Positions 9,264-18,624 of a DNA stretch of 64,000 nt are shown piece after piece. A program made the position numbers and the translations under genes. The notes below the pieces were generated by a model that was given only the letters and a program-made list of their open reading frames with translations, did no database searches and was not told the origin of the DNA. Every line of letters starts with the position of its first letter. The stretch's first letter is position 1. The stretch is from Meridianimarinicoccus sp. MJW13 (lineage in GTDB: Bacteria > Pseudomonadota > Alphaproteobacteria > Rhodobacterales > Rhodobacteraceae). The stretch lies in contig NZ_JACNMU010000002.1 in the NCBI RefSeq assembly GCF_014901205.1, positions 62,001 through 126,000 of the forward strand, written 5' to 3'.

Positions 9264-9764
9264 ATGATCGGCGGTATGTCCAAACCCTCTCCGATCCGGC
9301 CCACCGATGATGAGGCGCGCGCGCTGGCCCGGCGCCTGCTGGCCGACATGCGGTTCGCCGCGCTGGGGGTGCTGCATCCCGACACCGGCCTGCCCGAGGT
9401 CACGCGGGTGGCGCTGATTGCCGGGCCGGATGGCGCGCCGTTGTCGCTGGTGTCTGACTTGTCGGCCCATACCCGTGCCCTGCGGGCCAACCCGTCGGCC
9501 TCGCTTCTGGTGGGTGAACCGGGGGGGCGTGGCGATCCGCTGACCCATCCGCGCATGACCCTGGCCTGCACGGCCCGCTTCATTGGCCATGGCGACCCAC
9601 AGCACGCCGATCTGCGCGCGCATTACCTGCGGGTTCAGCCCAAGGCCAGGCTGTATGTGGATTTCGCGGATTTCTCGTTTGTGCGGTTCAGCGTCCGTGG
9701 CGCGGCCCTGAACGGCGGATTCGGCAAGGCGTTTCATCTGAGCCCGCAGGATCTGGAGCTTTAA
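9264..9764 (+). CDS. PNPOx-like flavin/heme-binding protein (HugZ-like split barrel)
   Basis: A 166-residue split-barrel protein of the pyridoxamine 5'-phosphate oxidase-like superfamily: FAALGVLHPDTGLPEVTRVAL, SLVSDLSAHTRALRANPSAS, then LYVDFADFSFVRFSVRGAAL and the closing GGFGKAF. The last motif and the overall order resemble HugZ/heme-utilisation proteins, which bind heme or FMN. True PNPOx substrate residues are not evident, so a vitamin B6 role is unlikely. The start could be ATG 9264 or ATG 9276 (MSKPSPIRP); neither has a clear Shine-Dalgarno. It overlaps the opposing DUF4864 gene by 4 bases at the 3' end. Confidence 0.75.
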   Translation: MIGGMSKPSPIRPTDDEARALARRLLADMRFAALGVLHPDTGLPEVTRVALIAGPDGAPLSLVSDLSAHTRALRANPSASLLVGEPGGRGDPLTHPRMTLACTARFIGHGDPQHADLRAHYLRVQPKARLYVDFADFSFVRFSVRGAALNGGFGKAFHLSPQDLEL

Positions 9765-10153
9765 AGGCCGACGCCCCCGGACAGGATCTGCACGCCGTTG
9801 ATCCGCCATGCGCCCTGAAGCTGGACCATGCGATAGGCCAGAAAGTGCAATTGGCCGGCGCCATCGCGGATCATCACACGCTGGATGGCCTCGGCGCCCA
9901 TCTCGGTGTGGTCCAGAAAGGTCACGTCCGCCGGACGCCAGACCATCGGGTAACCATCGCGCACCATCTGGCCAAAATTATCGGGGGTGCCGAACATGCG
10001 CCTGATCGCCGGGGCGGCATGGTCGAAGGCGCGGGCCATGTCATCGGCCTGAAAGGCGGCGATCTGGTCGCCGATGACCGTTTCGATGTCCTGCGCCGGC
10101 TGCGCCATCACCGGCGTTGCCATCAGGAGTGCCAAAAGACTTGCCGTGCGCAT
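9761..10153 (-). CDS. DUF4864 domain protein, exported
   Basis: A 130-residue protein starting MRTASLLALLMATPVMAQPA, a signal peptide with cleavage after A-Q-A-type residues near position 18-20. The mature part (IETVIGDQIAAFQADDMARA, GTPDNFGQMVRDGYPMVWRP, then AYRMVQLQGAWRINGVQIL) matches the NTF2-like DUF4864 family of proteobacteria. Function is unknown. An in-frame extension of 18 codons upstream exists, but the signal peptide marks 10153 as the start. Confidence 0.78.
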   Translation of the reverse strand: MRTASLLALLMATPVMAQPAQDIETVIGDQIAAFQADDMARAFDHAAPAIRRMFGTPDNFGQMVRDGYPMVWRPADVTFLDHTEMGAEAIQRVMIRDGAGQLHFLAYRMVQLQGAWRINGVQILSGGVGL

Positions 10154-10203
10154 GTTGGATCCCTCCGCGCCTTTCCCCAATGGTAAGGCACGGAGGGGAT
10201 CAG

Positions 10204-11787
10204 TCAATCGGTGGCCAGCTCTCCGGCCAGCGCGCGGTCGATCAGGGCGACGGTTTCCGGCACTCCGTACAGCGCGATGAAGCCGCCAAAACGCGGGCCC
10301 TGGCTGGCCCCCAGAAGCACTTCGTAGATGGCCGAGAACCAGGCGCGCAGGGGATCGAACCCATGCGCCTTGCCGACGGCGAAGACCTCGGACTGCAGGG
10401 CTTCGGCCTCGACGTCGCCCTTCCAGTCGCGCAGGCGGTCGGCCAGATCCTGCAGCGCCGCGCGCTCCTGATCGGTAGGCGCGCGATAGGTTTTCGCGGG
10501 CTTCACGAAGTTCTCGTAGTAACGCACGGCAAAGCCGGCTGCCTCATCCAGCCCCGGATGGGTCTCGGGCGTGGCATCTGGTGCGTATTTGCCGATGAAG
10601 CCCCACAGGGTGTCCTTGTCATGGGCCGAGGCTGCCGAGGCGAGGTTCAGCAGCATCGAGAAGGTCACCACCATGTCCGACGCCGGCACATCATGGCCGT
10701 GGATGTGGTACACCGGGTTGTTCAGCTGCGCCTTCAGATCCTGGTCCGGATAGGCGCGCAACTGCTGGTGATACTCGTCCACGGCCTTGGGGATCACGTC
10801 GAAATACAGCCGCTTGGCGGTTTTCGGCTTGAGGTACATGAAGTACTGCAGGCTTTCGGGCGCGGCGTAGCTCAGCCAGTCTTCCATCGACAGGCCGTTG
10901 CCCTTGGATTTCGAGATCTTCTGCCCGTTCTCGTCGTTGAACAACTCGTAGGACAGCGTCACCGGCGGCGTCTTGCCAAGTGCCTTGCAGATCTTGGTGG
11001 ACTGGGTGACGGAATCGATCAGATCCTTGCCCGACATTTCATAGTCGACGCCAAGGGCGGCCCACCGCAGCGCCCAGTCGGGCTTCCACTGCATTTTCAC
11101 ATGGCCGCCAGTGACCGGGATCTCGACCTTCTCGCCGTCGGGTTCCTGATAGACGATGGTGCCCTTGGCAACATTGCGTTCCAGCGTCGGCACCTGCAGG
11201 ACGTGGCCGGTCTTGGGGCTGATCGGCAGAAAGCAGGAATAGGTCGCGCGGCGGTCGGGGCCGAGGGTCGGCAGCATGATGTCCTGAATCTTCTCGAAAC
11301 GTTCCAGCGCGACCAGCAGCATCTCGTCGAGCTTGCCCGAGGTGTAGTACTCGGTCGCCGAGGCGAATTCATAGTCGAAGCCAAAGCTGTCGAGGAAGTC
11401 GCACAGGCGCGCGTTGTTGTGCTGGGCAAAGCCGTCATGGGTGCCGAACGGATCGCGCACGCGGGTCAACGGCAGGTTCAGATCCTCGGCCAGCAACTCC
11501 TGGTTCGGAACATTGCCCGGCACCTTGCGCAACCCGTCCATGTCGTCCGAGAAACAGATCAGCCGGGTCGGGATGTCGCTGATTTCCTGAAACGCGCGGC
11601 GCACCATGGTGGTGCGCGCCACTTCACCGAAGGTGCCGATATGCGGCAGGCCCGACGGGCCATAGCCGGTCTGGAACAGCACATAGCCTTTCTCGGGCGG
11701 CGCGTTTTCATAGCGCTTGAGAACACGGCGGGCTTCTTCGAAGGGCCAGGCCTTCGAGGCCAGGGCTTCGTCGCGGAGGGAGGTCAT
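10204..11787 (-). CDS. lysS: class I lysyl-tRNA synthetase
   Basis: A 527-residue class I aminoacyl-tRNA synthetase with the HIGH-type motif PSGLPHIGT at about 44-52 and the KMSKS-type motif KISKSKG at about 290-296. The class I LysRS form is typical of archaea, spirochaetes and many alphaproteobacteria, and is unrelated to the class II enzyme of E. coli. It charges tRNA-Lys in the cytoplasm. I chose ATG 11787 ([20 protein letters not shown]), which matches usual family length; an ATG 14 codons upstream is possible. The C-terminal half is the alpha-helical-cage anticodon domain. Confidence 0.95.
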   Translation of the reverse strand: MTSLRDEALASKAWPFEEARRVLKRYENAPPEKGYVLFQTGYGPSGLPHIGTFGEVARTTMVRRAFQEISDIPTRLICFSDDMDGLRKVPGNVPNQELLAEDLNLPLTRVRDPFGTHDGFAQHNNARLCDFLDSFGFDYEFASATEYYTSGKLDEMLLVALERFEKIQDIMLPTLGPDRRATYSCFLPISPKTGHVLQVPTLERNVAKGTIVYQEPDGEKVEIPVTGGHVKMQWKPDWALRWAALGVDYEMSGKDLIDSVTQSTKICKALGKTPPVTLSYELFNDENGQKISKSKGNGLSMEDWLSYAAPESLQYFMYLKPKTAKRLYFDVIPKAVDEYHQQLRAYPDQDLKAQLNNPVYHIHGHDVPASDMVVTFSMLLNLASAASAHDKDTLWGFIGKYAPDATPETHPGLDEAAGFAVRYYENFVKPAKTYRAPTDQERAALQDLADRLRDWKGDVEAEALQSEVFAVGKAHGFDPLRAWFSAIYEVLLGASQGPRFGGFIALYGVPETVALIDRALAGELATD

Positions 11788-11959
11788 GTGCGGATATCCT
11801 GACAGATTTTTCGCAGGGCTTAGTGACAAGACCGCGTCAGGTCAACATATGCCGCACGGGGCACAGCGGGGGTTGCCGGGGATCAATGACGAAATACATG
11901 GCGTCATGGCGCCTGCCAAGGTAACACAAGCGCCAGAACCACGTACAAGGACATTCGCC

Positions 11960-12382
11960 GTGTCGCAATCCGAACCGTCTCTCACACCGCAAGACAGCCT
12001 CGTCGCCCTGATGATCGCCGTGTCGCTGTCGGATGCCAACATCCGCACCTCGGAACTGGTGAAGATCCAGTCGATGATCAATCACCTGCCGGTGTTCTCG
12101 GATTTCGGCGACGAACGGCTGCACAGCCTCGGCCAGCTGGTGTTCGAACTGTTCGAAGCCGAGGAGGGGCTGGATGCGCTGTTCGGCCTGATCCGCGAGG
12201 CCCTGCCCGAGCGGCTGAACGAAACCGCCTATGCGCTGGCCTGCGACGTGGCCGCAGCCGATGGGCACCTGAACGAGTCCGAACTTCGCCTGCTGGAAGA
12301 GATTCGGTATGAGCTGAACATCGACCGTCTGCACGCCGCCGCCATCGAACGCGGTGCCCGCGCCCGTCACATGGTGATCTGA
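11960..12382 (+). CDS. TerB-like tellurite-resistance/DjlA-type domain protein
   Basis: A 140-residue all-helical protein matching the TerB fold: LVALMIAVSLSDANIRTSEL, MINHLPVFSDFG, then ALACDVAAADGHLNESELRL and EIRYELNIDRLHAAAIERGA. Two acidic D-x-N/H-x(2-4)-E segments (SDANIRTSE and ADGHLNESE) are where TerB proteins bind metal. I place the start at GTG 11960, which has AAGGA seven bases upstream; longer in-frame readings run into the lysS promoter and have no homology. No other ter genes are nearby, so a housekeeping role rather than tellurite resistance is more likely. Confidence 0.8.
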   Translation: MSQSEPSLTPQDSLVALMIAVSLSDANIRTSELVKIQSMINHLPVFSDFGDERLHSLGQLVFELFEAEEGLDALFGLIREALPERLNETAYALACDVAAADGHLNESELRLLEEIRYELNIDRLHAAAIERGARARHMVI

Positions 12383-12406
12383 GGTCCGCGCCCCGGACCC
12401 GATCCC

Positions 12407-13903
12407 CTAGGCCAGCGGCACCCCAGACCACAGACGCACAAGATTGTACTGCATCCGGCGGGAGCGCCGGGTCCAGCTTTGGCTGCCGGCGGGGTTTTCG
12501 CGATCGTCCGGTGCGATGGCCGCGCGCCGTGCCATGTCGGCGGTCAGGATGGCAAAGATCATCCCCGGCCCGGCCCGGGGCGCGATATGGCCCGCAAGCG
12601 CGCTGACGAAATTCAGGGTTCCGGTCTTGGCCGACAGGCTGAGCGGCGTGGCGGTGCCATCGTCCTGCCGCAACGCGATGTTCTTCAGGCTGGATTTCAG
12701 CGCGCCTTCGCGGCCCTGCAACAAGAGCGCGGAACACAGATCGCGGGTCGTGGTGCGCGAACCGTCGCCCAGACCGGAATGATCCACGAACTGGCTTTGG
12801 GTCATTCCCAGGTGGGCCTTGGCCCAATTGGTCATGGCGGCGCCGGAACTGGGCAGATCGGACAGTGGCGCGCCGTTCAGGTGGGCGCTGGCTTCCAGAC
12901 CCAGAACCTCGGCAGTCAGGTTGGTGGAATACTTCAGCATGCCGCGCGCGATGTCGTACAGCGGCGCGCTGATCCGGCTGGCCAATGTCTGGCCTTCGGG
13001 CAGAAGCGTGATCCGCTTGGCGGCGGGCAGAACCAGCCCTTCGGCCCGCAGCAGGGTGCGAAACACATCCCCGGCATAAAGGCCGCTGTCGCGCACGGGC
13101 AGCCAACGGGCGCCGCCGGTGCCAAGGGCCGGGCGGGCCACTGACCAATGCTCGTAACCGGTGTCCGCATCGGTGCGATGGGCGTAGACCGGCAGGCTGC
13201 GCGCGGCCAGTTGCACGCGGGCATGACCGGTGCGCGGGCGCAGCGTGCCGACGCGGGCATCCATGGTCACCTGGTAATCCGCGCCTTGCTGGCGCCATTC
13301 GAAATGCACGCGGTTGTAGTTCAGGTTCAGCCCCGACACCGAGGGGTTATAGCCCAGGTGATCGGGCTGATCCGGGGCGATCTCGGGGATCAGGGGCAGG
13401 GCCGCGGACCAGATCAGCAAGCGGCCCTTGACCTCGTGAAGCCCGATGGCCTTGAGGTCGGCGGCCAATTGCGCCAGCCCCACGGTGTCGAGACCGGGGT
13501 CGCCGCCGCCGGCCAGAACCAGATCGCCGTGCAGCACCCCGTCGCGCATCGGGCCGGTGCCCAGCACACGGGTGGCAAAGCGATAGCCCGGTCCCAACGT
13601 GTCATAGGCATAGGCCGCCGTCACCGCCTTGGTGACGCTGGCCGGTGGCAGCAGCAGATCGGGCTGGATCACCACCAGCGGCTGGCCGGTCTGGGCATCG
13701 GCCATGACGCAGGCCACCTCGCCGCTCAGCCCGACATCGGCAATCAGGGCGCGGGTCAGGGCTGCAAGATCGCGCGGCGGTGGTGCCGAGGGGCGCGGCG
13801 TCGGGATCGGCGAGACCGGCACATTGGCCAGCGCGCCCTGCGCAGCCAGCCCGGCGATGCCGGTCAGCACGGCCCGGCGTTTCAGAAGGATGTTGCGGCT
13901 CAT
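12407..13903 (-). CDS. dacB: D-alanyl-D-alanine carboxypeptidase/endopeptidase (PBP4, DacB type)
   Basis: A 498-residue S13-family penicillin-binding protein. The catalytic triad motifs are S-V-T-K at 89-92 (PPASVTKAV), S-T-N in [11 protein letters not shown] and K-T-G in SAKTGTLN. The N-terminus has a twin-arginine-like signal ([19 protein letters not shown]), so export of a folded enzyme to the periplasm is possible; Sec export is the alternative. By family it trims or cleaves peptide cross-links of peptidoglycan. The start at 13903 overlaps the nadD stop (ATGA). A very long in-frame extension through nadD is an artefact. Confidence 0.9.
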   Translation of the reverse strand: MSRNILLKRRAVLTGIAGLAAQGALANVPVSPIPTPRPSAPPPRDLAALTRALIADVGLSGEVACVMADAQTGQPLVVIQPDLLLPPASVTKAVTAAYAYDTLGPGYRFATRVLGTGPMRDGVLHGDLVLAGGGDPGLDTVGLAQLAADLKAIGLHEVKGRLLIWSAALPLIPEIAPDQPDHLGYNPSVSGLNLNYNRVHFEWRQQGADYQVTMDARVGTLRPRTGHARVQLAARSLPVYAHRTDADTGYEHWSVARPALGTGGARWLPVRDSGLYAGDVFRTLLRAEGLVLPAAKRITLLPEGQTLASRISAPLYDIARGMLKYSTNLTAEVLGLEASAHLNGAPLSDLPSSGAAMTNWAKAHLGMTQSQFVDHSGLGDGSRTTTRDLCSALLLQGREGALKSSLKNIALRQDDGTATPLSLSAKTGTLNFVSALAGHIAPRAGPGMIFAILTADMARRAAIAPDDRENPAGSQSWTRRSRRMQYNLVRLWSGVPLA

Positions 13904-14502
13904 CTTACCCAGTCTCCCCGCGCGCGGATGTCGGTTGAGGACAAATCTATCTGCGGGCCGCGCAGATAGCACCATGCGGGGGGAATCGCCCCGCCCAGAA
14001 GCCGCGCCTCGGCGCGGCGCAAGCGGTCGTTCCGCATCAGCCGGGCCGCCCGCGAGGTGCGCGCCCACAGCGGATTGCCGGGTCGCGCAATCACTCCAAC
14101 CGGCACCTGCGCGAAGATCGACGGCCAACGTTCCCAGCGATGGATCTGGGCCAGGTTGTCCGCGCCCATCAGCCATGTGAACCGCACGCCGGGATAAAGC
14201 CGGATCAGGGCTTCCAGCGTGGCGGCGGTGTGGCGGGTGCCCAGCTTCGCCTCGGCATCGGTGATGGTGACGCGTGGATGCTGCATCACCTCCCGCGCGG
14301 CCTTCAGGCGGCGGGCCAGCGGGGCGGGGCCTTCGGATTTCAACGGGTTGCCGGGCGAGACCAGCCACCAGACGCGATCCAGCCCGAAGCTGCGCAGCGC
14401 GGTCCGCGTCAGATGCGCATGGCCCTCGTGTGCCGGGTCGAAGGATCCGCCCAGAAGCCCGATCCTTTGCCCGGCCCTTGCCGCTGGAAAGCCTGCCTTC
14501 AT
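13900..14502 (-). CDS. nadD: nicotinate-nucleotide adenylyltransferase NadD
   Basis: A 200-residue nucleotidyltransferase with [18 protein letters not shown] near residues 15-32, which contains the H-x-G-H active site, and the closing [16 protein letters not shown], which holds the ISST-R-type motif. It adenylates NaMN to NaAD in NAD synthesis. It overlaps dacB by 4 bases. In many alphaproteobacteria nadD is followed by rsfS and rlmH, which are not seen here. Confidence 0.95.
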   Translation of the reverse strand: MKAGFPAARAGQRIGLLGGSFDPAHEGHAHLTRTALRSFGLDRVWWLVSPGNPLKSEGPAPLARRLKAAREVMQHPRVTITDAEAKLGTRHTAATLEALIRLYPGVRFTWLMGADNLAQIHRWERWPSIFAQVPVGVIARPGNPLWARTSRAARLMRNDRLRRAEARLLGGAIPPAWCYLRGPQIDLSSTDIRARGDWVR

Positions 14503-14687
14503 GCCTGCGCCATGTCGCTGTTACCGTCTGGGGCCGCCCCGGCGTGCAGGGCCATGCCGAAGCTACATCATGCGCGGGCGCGAACTGCAAGCCGGGGCCG
14601 CTCTGTCGGGGCGGCGGAGATTCCATTGGACAGCCCCGATCCCCAAACGCCATGGTGAGGCCCAACGACCAACTGGGAGGATTGGAC

Positions 14688-16502
14688 ATGCGATATTTGA
14701 AATCTGTTTCCGTGCTGACACTGGCGGTGGTCCTGGCCACGCCGGCCCTGGCACAGCAGGCTGCCGATGCGATCACCACCGAAGGCACCAGCGAAGCCAA
14801 GGTCGCGGGCTGGGAAGCGGCGGGCCTGTCGCCTGCCGCGATGGAGGCCCTGCGCATCAAGGCCGAGGGCAGGCCCACGCAAGCCGCCGACTGGATGGTG
14901 GCCGCCGCCAACCCGCTGGCGGTGCAGGCCGGGGCCGCAGTGCTGGAAGAGGGCGGCACCGCTGCCGACGCCATGGTCGCGGTCCAGTCGGTACTGGGGC
15001 TGGTCGAGCCGCAAAGCTCGGGCCTTGGCGGCGGCGCGTTCCTGGTCTGGTACGACGCAGAGAGCGGCGAGGTGACGACGCTGGATGGCCGTGAAACCGC
15101 GCCTCTGGCCGCGACGCCGACCCTGTTTCAGACCATGGACGGCGAAACCATGGGCTTCTGGGATGCGGTCGTGGGCGGCCTGTCCGTCGGCACCCCCGGC
15201 ACGCCCGCGCTGATGGCCGAGGCGCATCGCAAATGGGGCAGTGCCAACTGGGGCCGACTGTTCGACGATGCCATCGCGCTGGCCGAAGGCGGCTTCCCGG
15301 TGTCGCCCCGTCTGGCCACCCTGATCGTGGATGATGCCGAGAAACTGGGTCGGTTCCCGGCCACAGCCGAGTATTTCATGCCCGGTGGCACGCCGTTGGC
15401 GGAAGGCACCATCCTGAAGAACCCGGCCTATGCGGACACCCTGATGACCATCGCCGACAAGGGCGTCGGGGCTTTCTACACCGGCGAGATCGCCGAAGGC
15501 ATCACCGCCGCCGTGCGCGGTGCCGAGGGCAATCCGGGGCTGCTGAGCATGGTCGATCTGGCGCTGTATCAGGTCAAGGAACGCCCGGCGGTCTGTGTCG
15601 ACTATCGCGGCGCGGATGTTTGCGGCATGGGGCCGCCGTCATCGGGGGCACTGACCGTGGGCCAGATCCTCGGGATGCTGAACACCTACGACCTGGCCAG
15701 CCTGGGGTTCGAGGATCCGCAGGCCTGGCGTCTGATCGGTGATGCCTCGCGGCTCGCCTTCGCGGACCGGGGCCGCTATATGGCCGACAGCGACTATGTG
15801 CCGGTGCCGGTCGAAGGGCTGGTGGATCCGGCCTATCTGGCCGACCGTGCCGCCCTGCTGAACCGTGACACCGCGCTGGAAGAGGTCGCCCCCGGCACGC
15901 CGGAGTTCGACCATGCGCTGAACTGGGCCGACAACCAGGATATCTCGCTGCCCTCGACCTCGCATATCTCGATCGTCGACAGCTACGGCAACGCGCTGTC
16001 CATGACCACCACGATTGAAAACGGCTTCGGTTCGCGCGTGATGACGTCGGGCGGGTTCCTGCTGAACAACGAGCTGACCGACTTCAGCTTCTCCAGCCAG
16101 TCGGACGGTGTGGCCATCGCCAATGCGATTGCACCGGGCAAGCGGCCGCGCAGTTCGATGGCGCCGACGATTGTCCTGCAGGACGGGGAACCGATCCTTG
16201 TGGTCGGATCGCCGGGCGGATCGCGGATCATCGGCTATGTGGCACAGACCATCATCGCCATGGCCGACTGGGGGCTGGACCCGCAACAGGCGGTGTCCAT
16301 GCCGCATCTGGTCAACCGGTTCGGCACCTATGATCTGGAAGCCGGCACCGAGGTCGCCAACAGCGCCGAGCCGCTGCAGGAACTGGGCTATGAGACCAAT
16401 GTCCGTGACCTGACCTCGGGGCTGCATGCCATCGCAATCCGCGACGACGGGATCTGGGGCGGCGCCGATCCGCGCCGCGAAGGCATCGCCCTGGGCGAAT
16501 AA
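14688..16502 (+). CDS. ggt: gamma-glutamyltransferase, exported
   Basis: A 604-residue Ntn-hydrolase precursor with a Sec signal peptide (MRYLKSVSVLTLAVVLATPA, then LAQQ). GLGGGAFLVWYDAESGEVTT and LDGRETAPLAA match the large subunit. PSTSHISIVD places the autoprocessing nucleophile at Thr424, which would become the N-terminus of the small subunit; GSPGGSRIIGY follows. It cleaves the gamma-glutamyl bond of glutathione and related peptides in the periplasm. Start at 14688 is set by the signal peptide and the upstream GGGAGG; a longer frame on the same strand runs through nadD antisense and is not real. Confidence 0.93.
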   Translation: MRYLKSVSVLTLAVVLATPALAQQAADAITTEGTSEAKVAGWEAAGLSPAAMEALRIKAEGRPTQAADWMVAAANPLAVQAGAAVLEEGGTAADAMVAVQSVLGLVEPQSSGLGGGAFLVWYDAESGEVTTLDGRETAPLAATPTLFQTMDGETMGFWDAVVGGLSVGTPGTPALMAEAHRKWGSANWGRLFDDAIALAEGGFPVSPRLATLIVDDAEKLGRFPATAEYFMPGGTPLAEGTILKNPAYADTLMTIADKGVGAFYTGEIAEGITAAVRGAEGNPGLLSMVDLALYQVKERPAVCVDYRGADVCGMGPPSSGALTVGQILGMLNTYDLASLGFEDPQAWRLIGDASRLAFADRGRYMADSDYVPVPVEGLVDPAYLADRAALLNRDTALEEVAPGTPEFDHALNWADNQDISLPSTSHISIVDSYGNALSMTTTIENGFGSRVMTSGGFLLNNELTDFSFSSQSDGVAIANAIAPGKRPRSSMAPTIVLQDGEPILVVGSPGGSRIIGYVAQTIIAMADWGLDPQQAVSMPHLVNRFGTYDLEAGTEVANSAEPLQELGYETNVRDLTSGLHAIAIRDDGIWGGADPRREGIALGE

Positions 16503-16524
16503 CCTGCCGCCGCATTAAGGACCC

Positions 16525-16552
16525 ATCCCTCGCCGCTGTGGCGGCGGGGGAT
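16525..16552 (+). terminator. hairpin after ggt, possible terminator
   Basis: A 12-bp stem (left arm ATCCCTCGCCGC at 16525-16536, four-base loop, right arm 16541-16552, one G-T pair). It lies 23 bases after the ggt stop codon. No T-run follows, so it may be a 3'-stabilising hairpin or need Rho. Confidence 0.5.
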
Positions 16553-16679
16553 CCCGGCGCACAGGCGGCGGGCCGCGCCTCCGCGCTAACCACGACATCC
16601 CGAACATCTTTGGCAGGCCCGGCAGGGTCGTTACGCTGGCTTCATATGCAGGTCAAAAGCGTCCAAAGGGGGGAACGGC

Positions 16680-16769
16680 ATGTCCCGATCACGCCGTCTT
16701 GTCGTCGCGATGGCATTTGGCGTGCTGTGCACCGCCGGCATGACCATCGCGGCGGTGCTGGCGCTCTAG
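16680..16769 (+). CDS. predicted 29-residue single-span membrane protein
   Basis: ATG 16680 opens a 29-codon frame ending TAG at 16767-16769. The product is three arginines in the first six residues (MSRSRRL) followed by a run of about 22 hydrophobic residues (VVAMAFGVLCTAGM, TIAAVLAL), which is one transmembrane helix with a positive-inside N-terminus. A very strong Shine-Dalgarno, AAGGGGGGA, ends six bases before the ATG. I know no named family. It sits alone between ggt and an opposing aldo/keto reductase gene. Expression is plausible, function unknown. Confidence 0.5.
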   Translation: MSRSRRLVVAMAFGVLCTAGMTIAAVLAL

Positions 16770-16815
16770 CCGCATGACCGGCCACTTGCGCCAGCCGCCC
16801 GCTGTGCAATCGGCC

Positions 16816-17844
16816 TCAGCTTTCCGACGAACGTGCCCACAGGTTGATGTCTTCCTCGGACGACAGGTGGTCGATGGCCTTCAGTTCCTCTTGCGAGAAG
16901 TCGAGGTTGGCGACGGCGCCCACGCAATCCACCACCTGTTCGGGCCGCGATGCGCCGATCAGTGCCGTGGTGATCCCGCCGTTCCGCAGCACCCAGGCCA
17001 GCGCCATTTGCGCCAGCGTCTGACCGCGCGCCTCGGCCAGCTCGTTCAGCGCCCGCACCGAGGCCAGCGCGCTGTCGGTCAGCATCGTCGGGGCCAGTGA
17101 TTTGCCCTGCGCCGCCCGGCTGCTTTCGGGCACTCCGTTGAGGTATTTCGACGTCAGGATGCCCTGCGCCAGCGGCGTGAAGGCGATGGAACCGACTCCC
17201 AGTTCTGCCAGTGTGTCCTTCAGCCCGTCGCGTTCGACCCAGCGGTTCAGCATGTTGTAGGACGGCTGGTGGATCAGGCAGGGGGTGCCCAGATCTTCCA
17301 GGATCGCCACGGCTTCGCGGGTGCGTTGCGCATTGTAGGAGGAGATCCCGACATAGAGCGCGCGGCCCGACCGCACGATGTAGTCCAGCGCGCCCATGGT
17401 TTCTTCCAGTGGCGTGTCCGGGTCGAAGCGATGTGAATAGAAGATGTCCACATAGTCCTGCCCCAGCCGTTTCAGCGACTGATCGCAGGAGGATATCATG
17501 GTCTTGCGGCTGCCGAATTGCCCGTAGGGACCGGGCCACATGGGGTAGCCGGCTTTCGAGCTGACGATCAGTTCATCCCGGTACCCGGCGAAATCGGTGC
17601 GCAGGATCTCTCCGAAGGCCTCTTCGGCACTGCCTGCCGGGGGGCCATAGTTGTTGGCCAGATCGAAATGGGTGATGCCATGGTCAAAGGCGGTCCGGCA
17701 GATGTCGCGCTTCAACTGGTGCGGCCGGTCGTGGCCGAAATTGTGCCACAGCCCCAGCGAGATCGCGGGCAGTTGCAACCCGGAGCGGCCACAGTGGCGA
17801 TAGACCATCGAGTCGTACCGGGTGGCGGCGGGAAAATATGTCAT
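16816..17844 (-). CDS. aldo/keto reductase, YghZ/L-glyceraldehyde 3-phosphate reductase-like
   Basis: A 342-residue TIM-barrel NADPH oxidoreductase. HFDLANNYGPPAGSAEEAFG near residues 60-79 carries the catalytic Asp and Tyr, VSSKAGYPMW the Lys, and DIFYSHRFDPDTPLEET the His. Near the C-terminus ALIGASRPEQV binds the NADPH phosphate. The PPAGSAEE insertion is typical of YghZ/GPR-type AKR14 enzymes that reduce L-glyceraldehyde 3-phosphate or methylglyoxal. It lies downstream of the Crp/Fnr gene on the same strand with a 73-bp gap, so co-regulation is possible. Confidence 0.9.
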   Translation of the reverse strand: MTYFPAATRYDSMVYRHCGRSGLQLPAISLGLWHNFGHDRPHQLKRDICRTAFDHGITHFDLANNYGPPAGSAEEAFGEILRTDFAGYRDELIVSSKAGYPMWPGPYGQFGSRKTMISSCDQSLKRLGQDYVDIFYSHRFDPDTPLEETMGALDYIVRSGRALYVGISSYNAQRTREAVAILEDLGTPCLIHQPSYNMLNRWVERDGLKDTLAELGVGSIAFTPLAQGILTSKYLNGVPESSRAAQGKSLAPTMLTDSALASVRALNELAEARGQTLAQMALAWVLRNGGITTALIGASRPEQVVDCVGAVANLDFSQEELKAIDHLSSEEDINLWARSSES

Positions 17845-17917
17845 CGGGTCACCTTGCTGTTGCCGCGGATGTTATCGCGAACAAGAGCCGCCCCGAGCGC
17901 CGAAGTCAAACCGGTTG

Positions 17918-18577
17918 CTAGAGGCCGCTTTCCAGCAGATGCACGTCCAGAACCTCGATCCGCTGGCGTCCGGTGGTCAGAACCCCGGCCTTGGACAGCC
18001 GGGACAGGGCGCGGCTGACGGCTTCGCGGTTGGCGCCAATGCAATTGGCAATGGTCAGATGACTGGGCGCGGGATCCAGCACCGCGCCGTTGTGCAGGCT
18101 TCCTTGCTGGATCAGACAGCGCACAAGGAAATGCCGCAGCCGGGTTTCCACGTCGTGAAAGGCAAACTCGAACAGCCGATCCGACAGGTCGCGCATCCGT
18201 CCGGCCAGCGCGATCGTCACATCGCGCATCGCCACCGGATGGGCGCGCAGCCAGCGGTCGAATTCCTCGGTCGGGATGCGGCCCAGATCGCAACTGGTCT
18301 CACACCGCACCGACCGCACGCGCGAACCGCCGTCAAGCACCGAAAGCTCGCCGAACACATCACCCTGTTCCAGCCGATCCAGGATGATCTCGCGGCCTTG
18401 CCGTGACGCGATATGGGCGGTGAGTTTCCCCTTGAACACGAAGTACAGGTAATCGGGGCGTTCGCCGCGGTGTGTCAACACGGTGCCGGCTTTGGCGGTG
18501 ATCCGGGTCAGCCGTGCCACGAAGGCACGTGCGTCTTGGGGCGCCAGGTTTTTGAGCAACGAGAATTCGACAAACAC
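17918..18577 (-). CDS. Crp/Fnr-family transcriptional regulator
   Basis: A 219-residue regulator: cyclic-nucleotide-type beta roll (residues about 15-115, with GKLTAHIASRQGREIILDRL and GDVFGELSVLDGG), dimer helix, and winged HTH (about 165-205) with recognition helix in HLTIANCIGANREAVSRALS. There is no N-terminal cysteine cluster, so it is not an oxygen-sensing FNR. The G-E-L-S at the pocket matches cNMP binders but the usual R-S/T pair is not clear, so the ligand is uncertain. I place the start at GTG 18577 (AGGA seven bases upstream); a TTG six codons earlier lacks a ribosome site. A CRP-like operator lies just upstream. Confidence 0.88.
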   Translation of the reverse strand: MFVEFSLLKNLAPQDARAFVARLTRITAKAGTVLTHRGERPDYLYFVFKGKLTAHIASRQGREIILDRLEQGDVFGELSVLDGGSRVRSVRCETSCDLGRIPTEEFDRWLRAHPVAMRDVTIALAGRMRDLSDRLFEFAFHDVETRLRHFLVRCLIQQGSLHNGAVLDPAPSHLTIANCIGANREAVSRALSRLSKAGVLTTGRQRIEVLDVHLLESGL

Positions 18578-18594
18578 TGTAAGGTCCTGAAACA

Positions 18595-18624
18595 ATTAAG
18601 GGTTGTGACCTTTGTCACACTCAA
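18595..18624 (-). promoter_or_regulatory. candidate promoter and perfect CRP-like operator of the Crp/Fnr gene
   Basis: TGTGA-CCTTTG-TCACA at 18604-18619 is a perfect TGTGA-N6-TCACA palindrome, the consensus site of CRP-family proteins. On the minus strand it fills the spacer between TTGAGT (18624-18619, -35-like) and CTTAAT (18600-18595, -10-like), 18 bp apart. It lies 26 bases upstream of the chosen start of the Crp/Fnr gene. Occupancy there would block the promoter, so negative autoregulation is the simplest reading. Confidence 0.65.

Noticed and set aside
11960-12382. Tellurite resistance operon
   Set aside because: Only one TerB-like protein is present; no terC, terD or terZ homologue is near, so resistance is not supported.
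12407-14974. An 855-codon minus-strand reading joining dacB and the nadD region
   Set aside because: Only the part from 13903 onward resembles PBP4; the rest overlaps nadD in another frame. The dacB start is set by the ATGA overlap.
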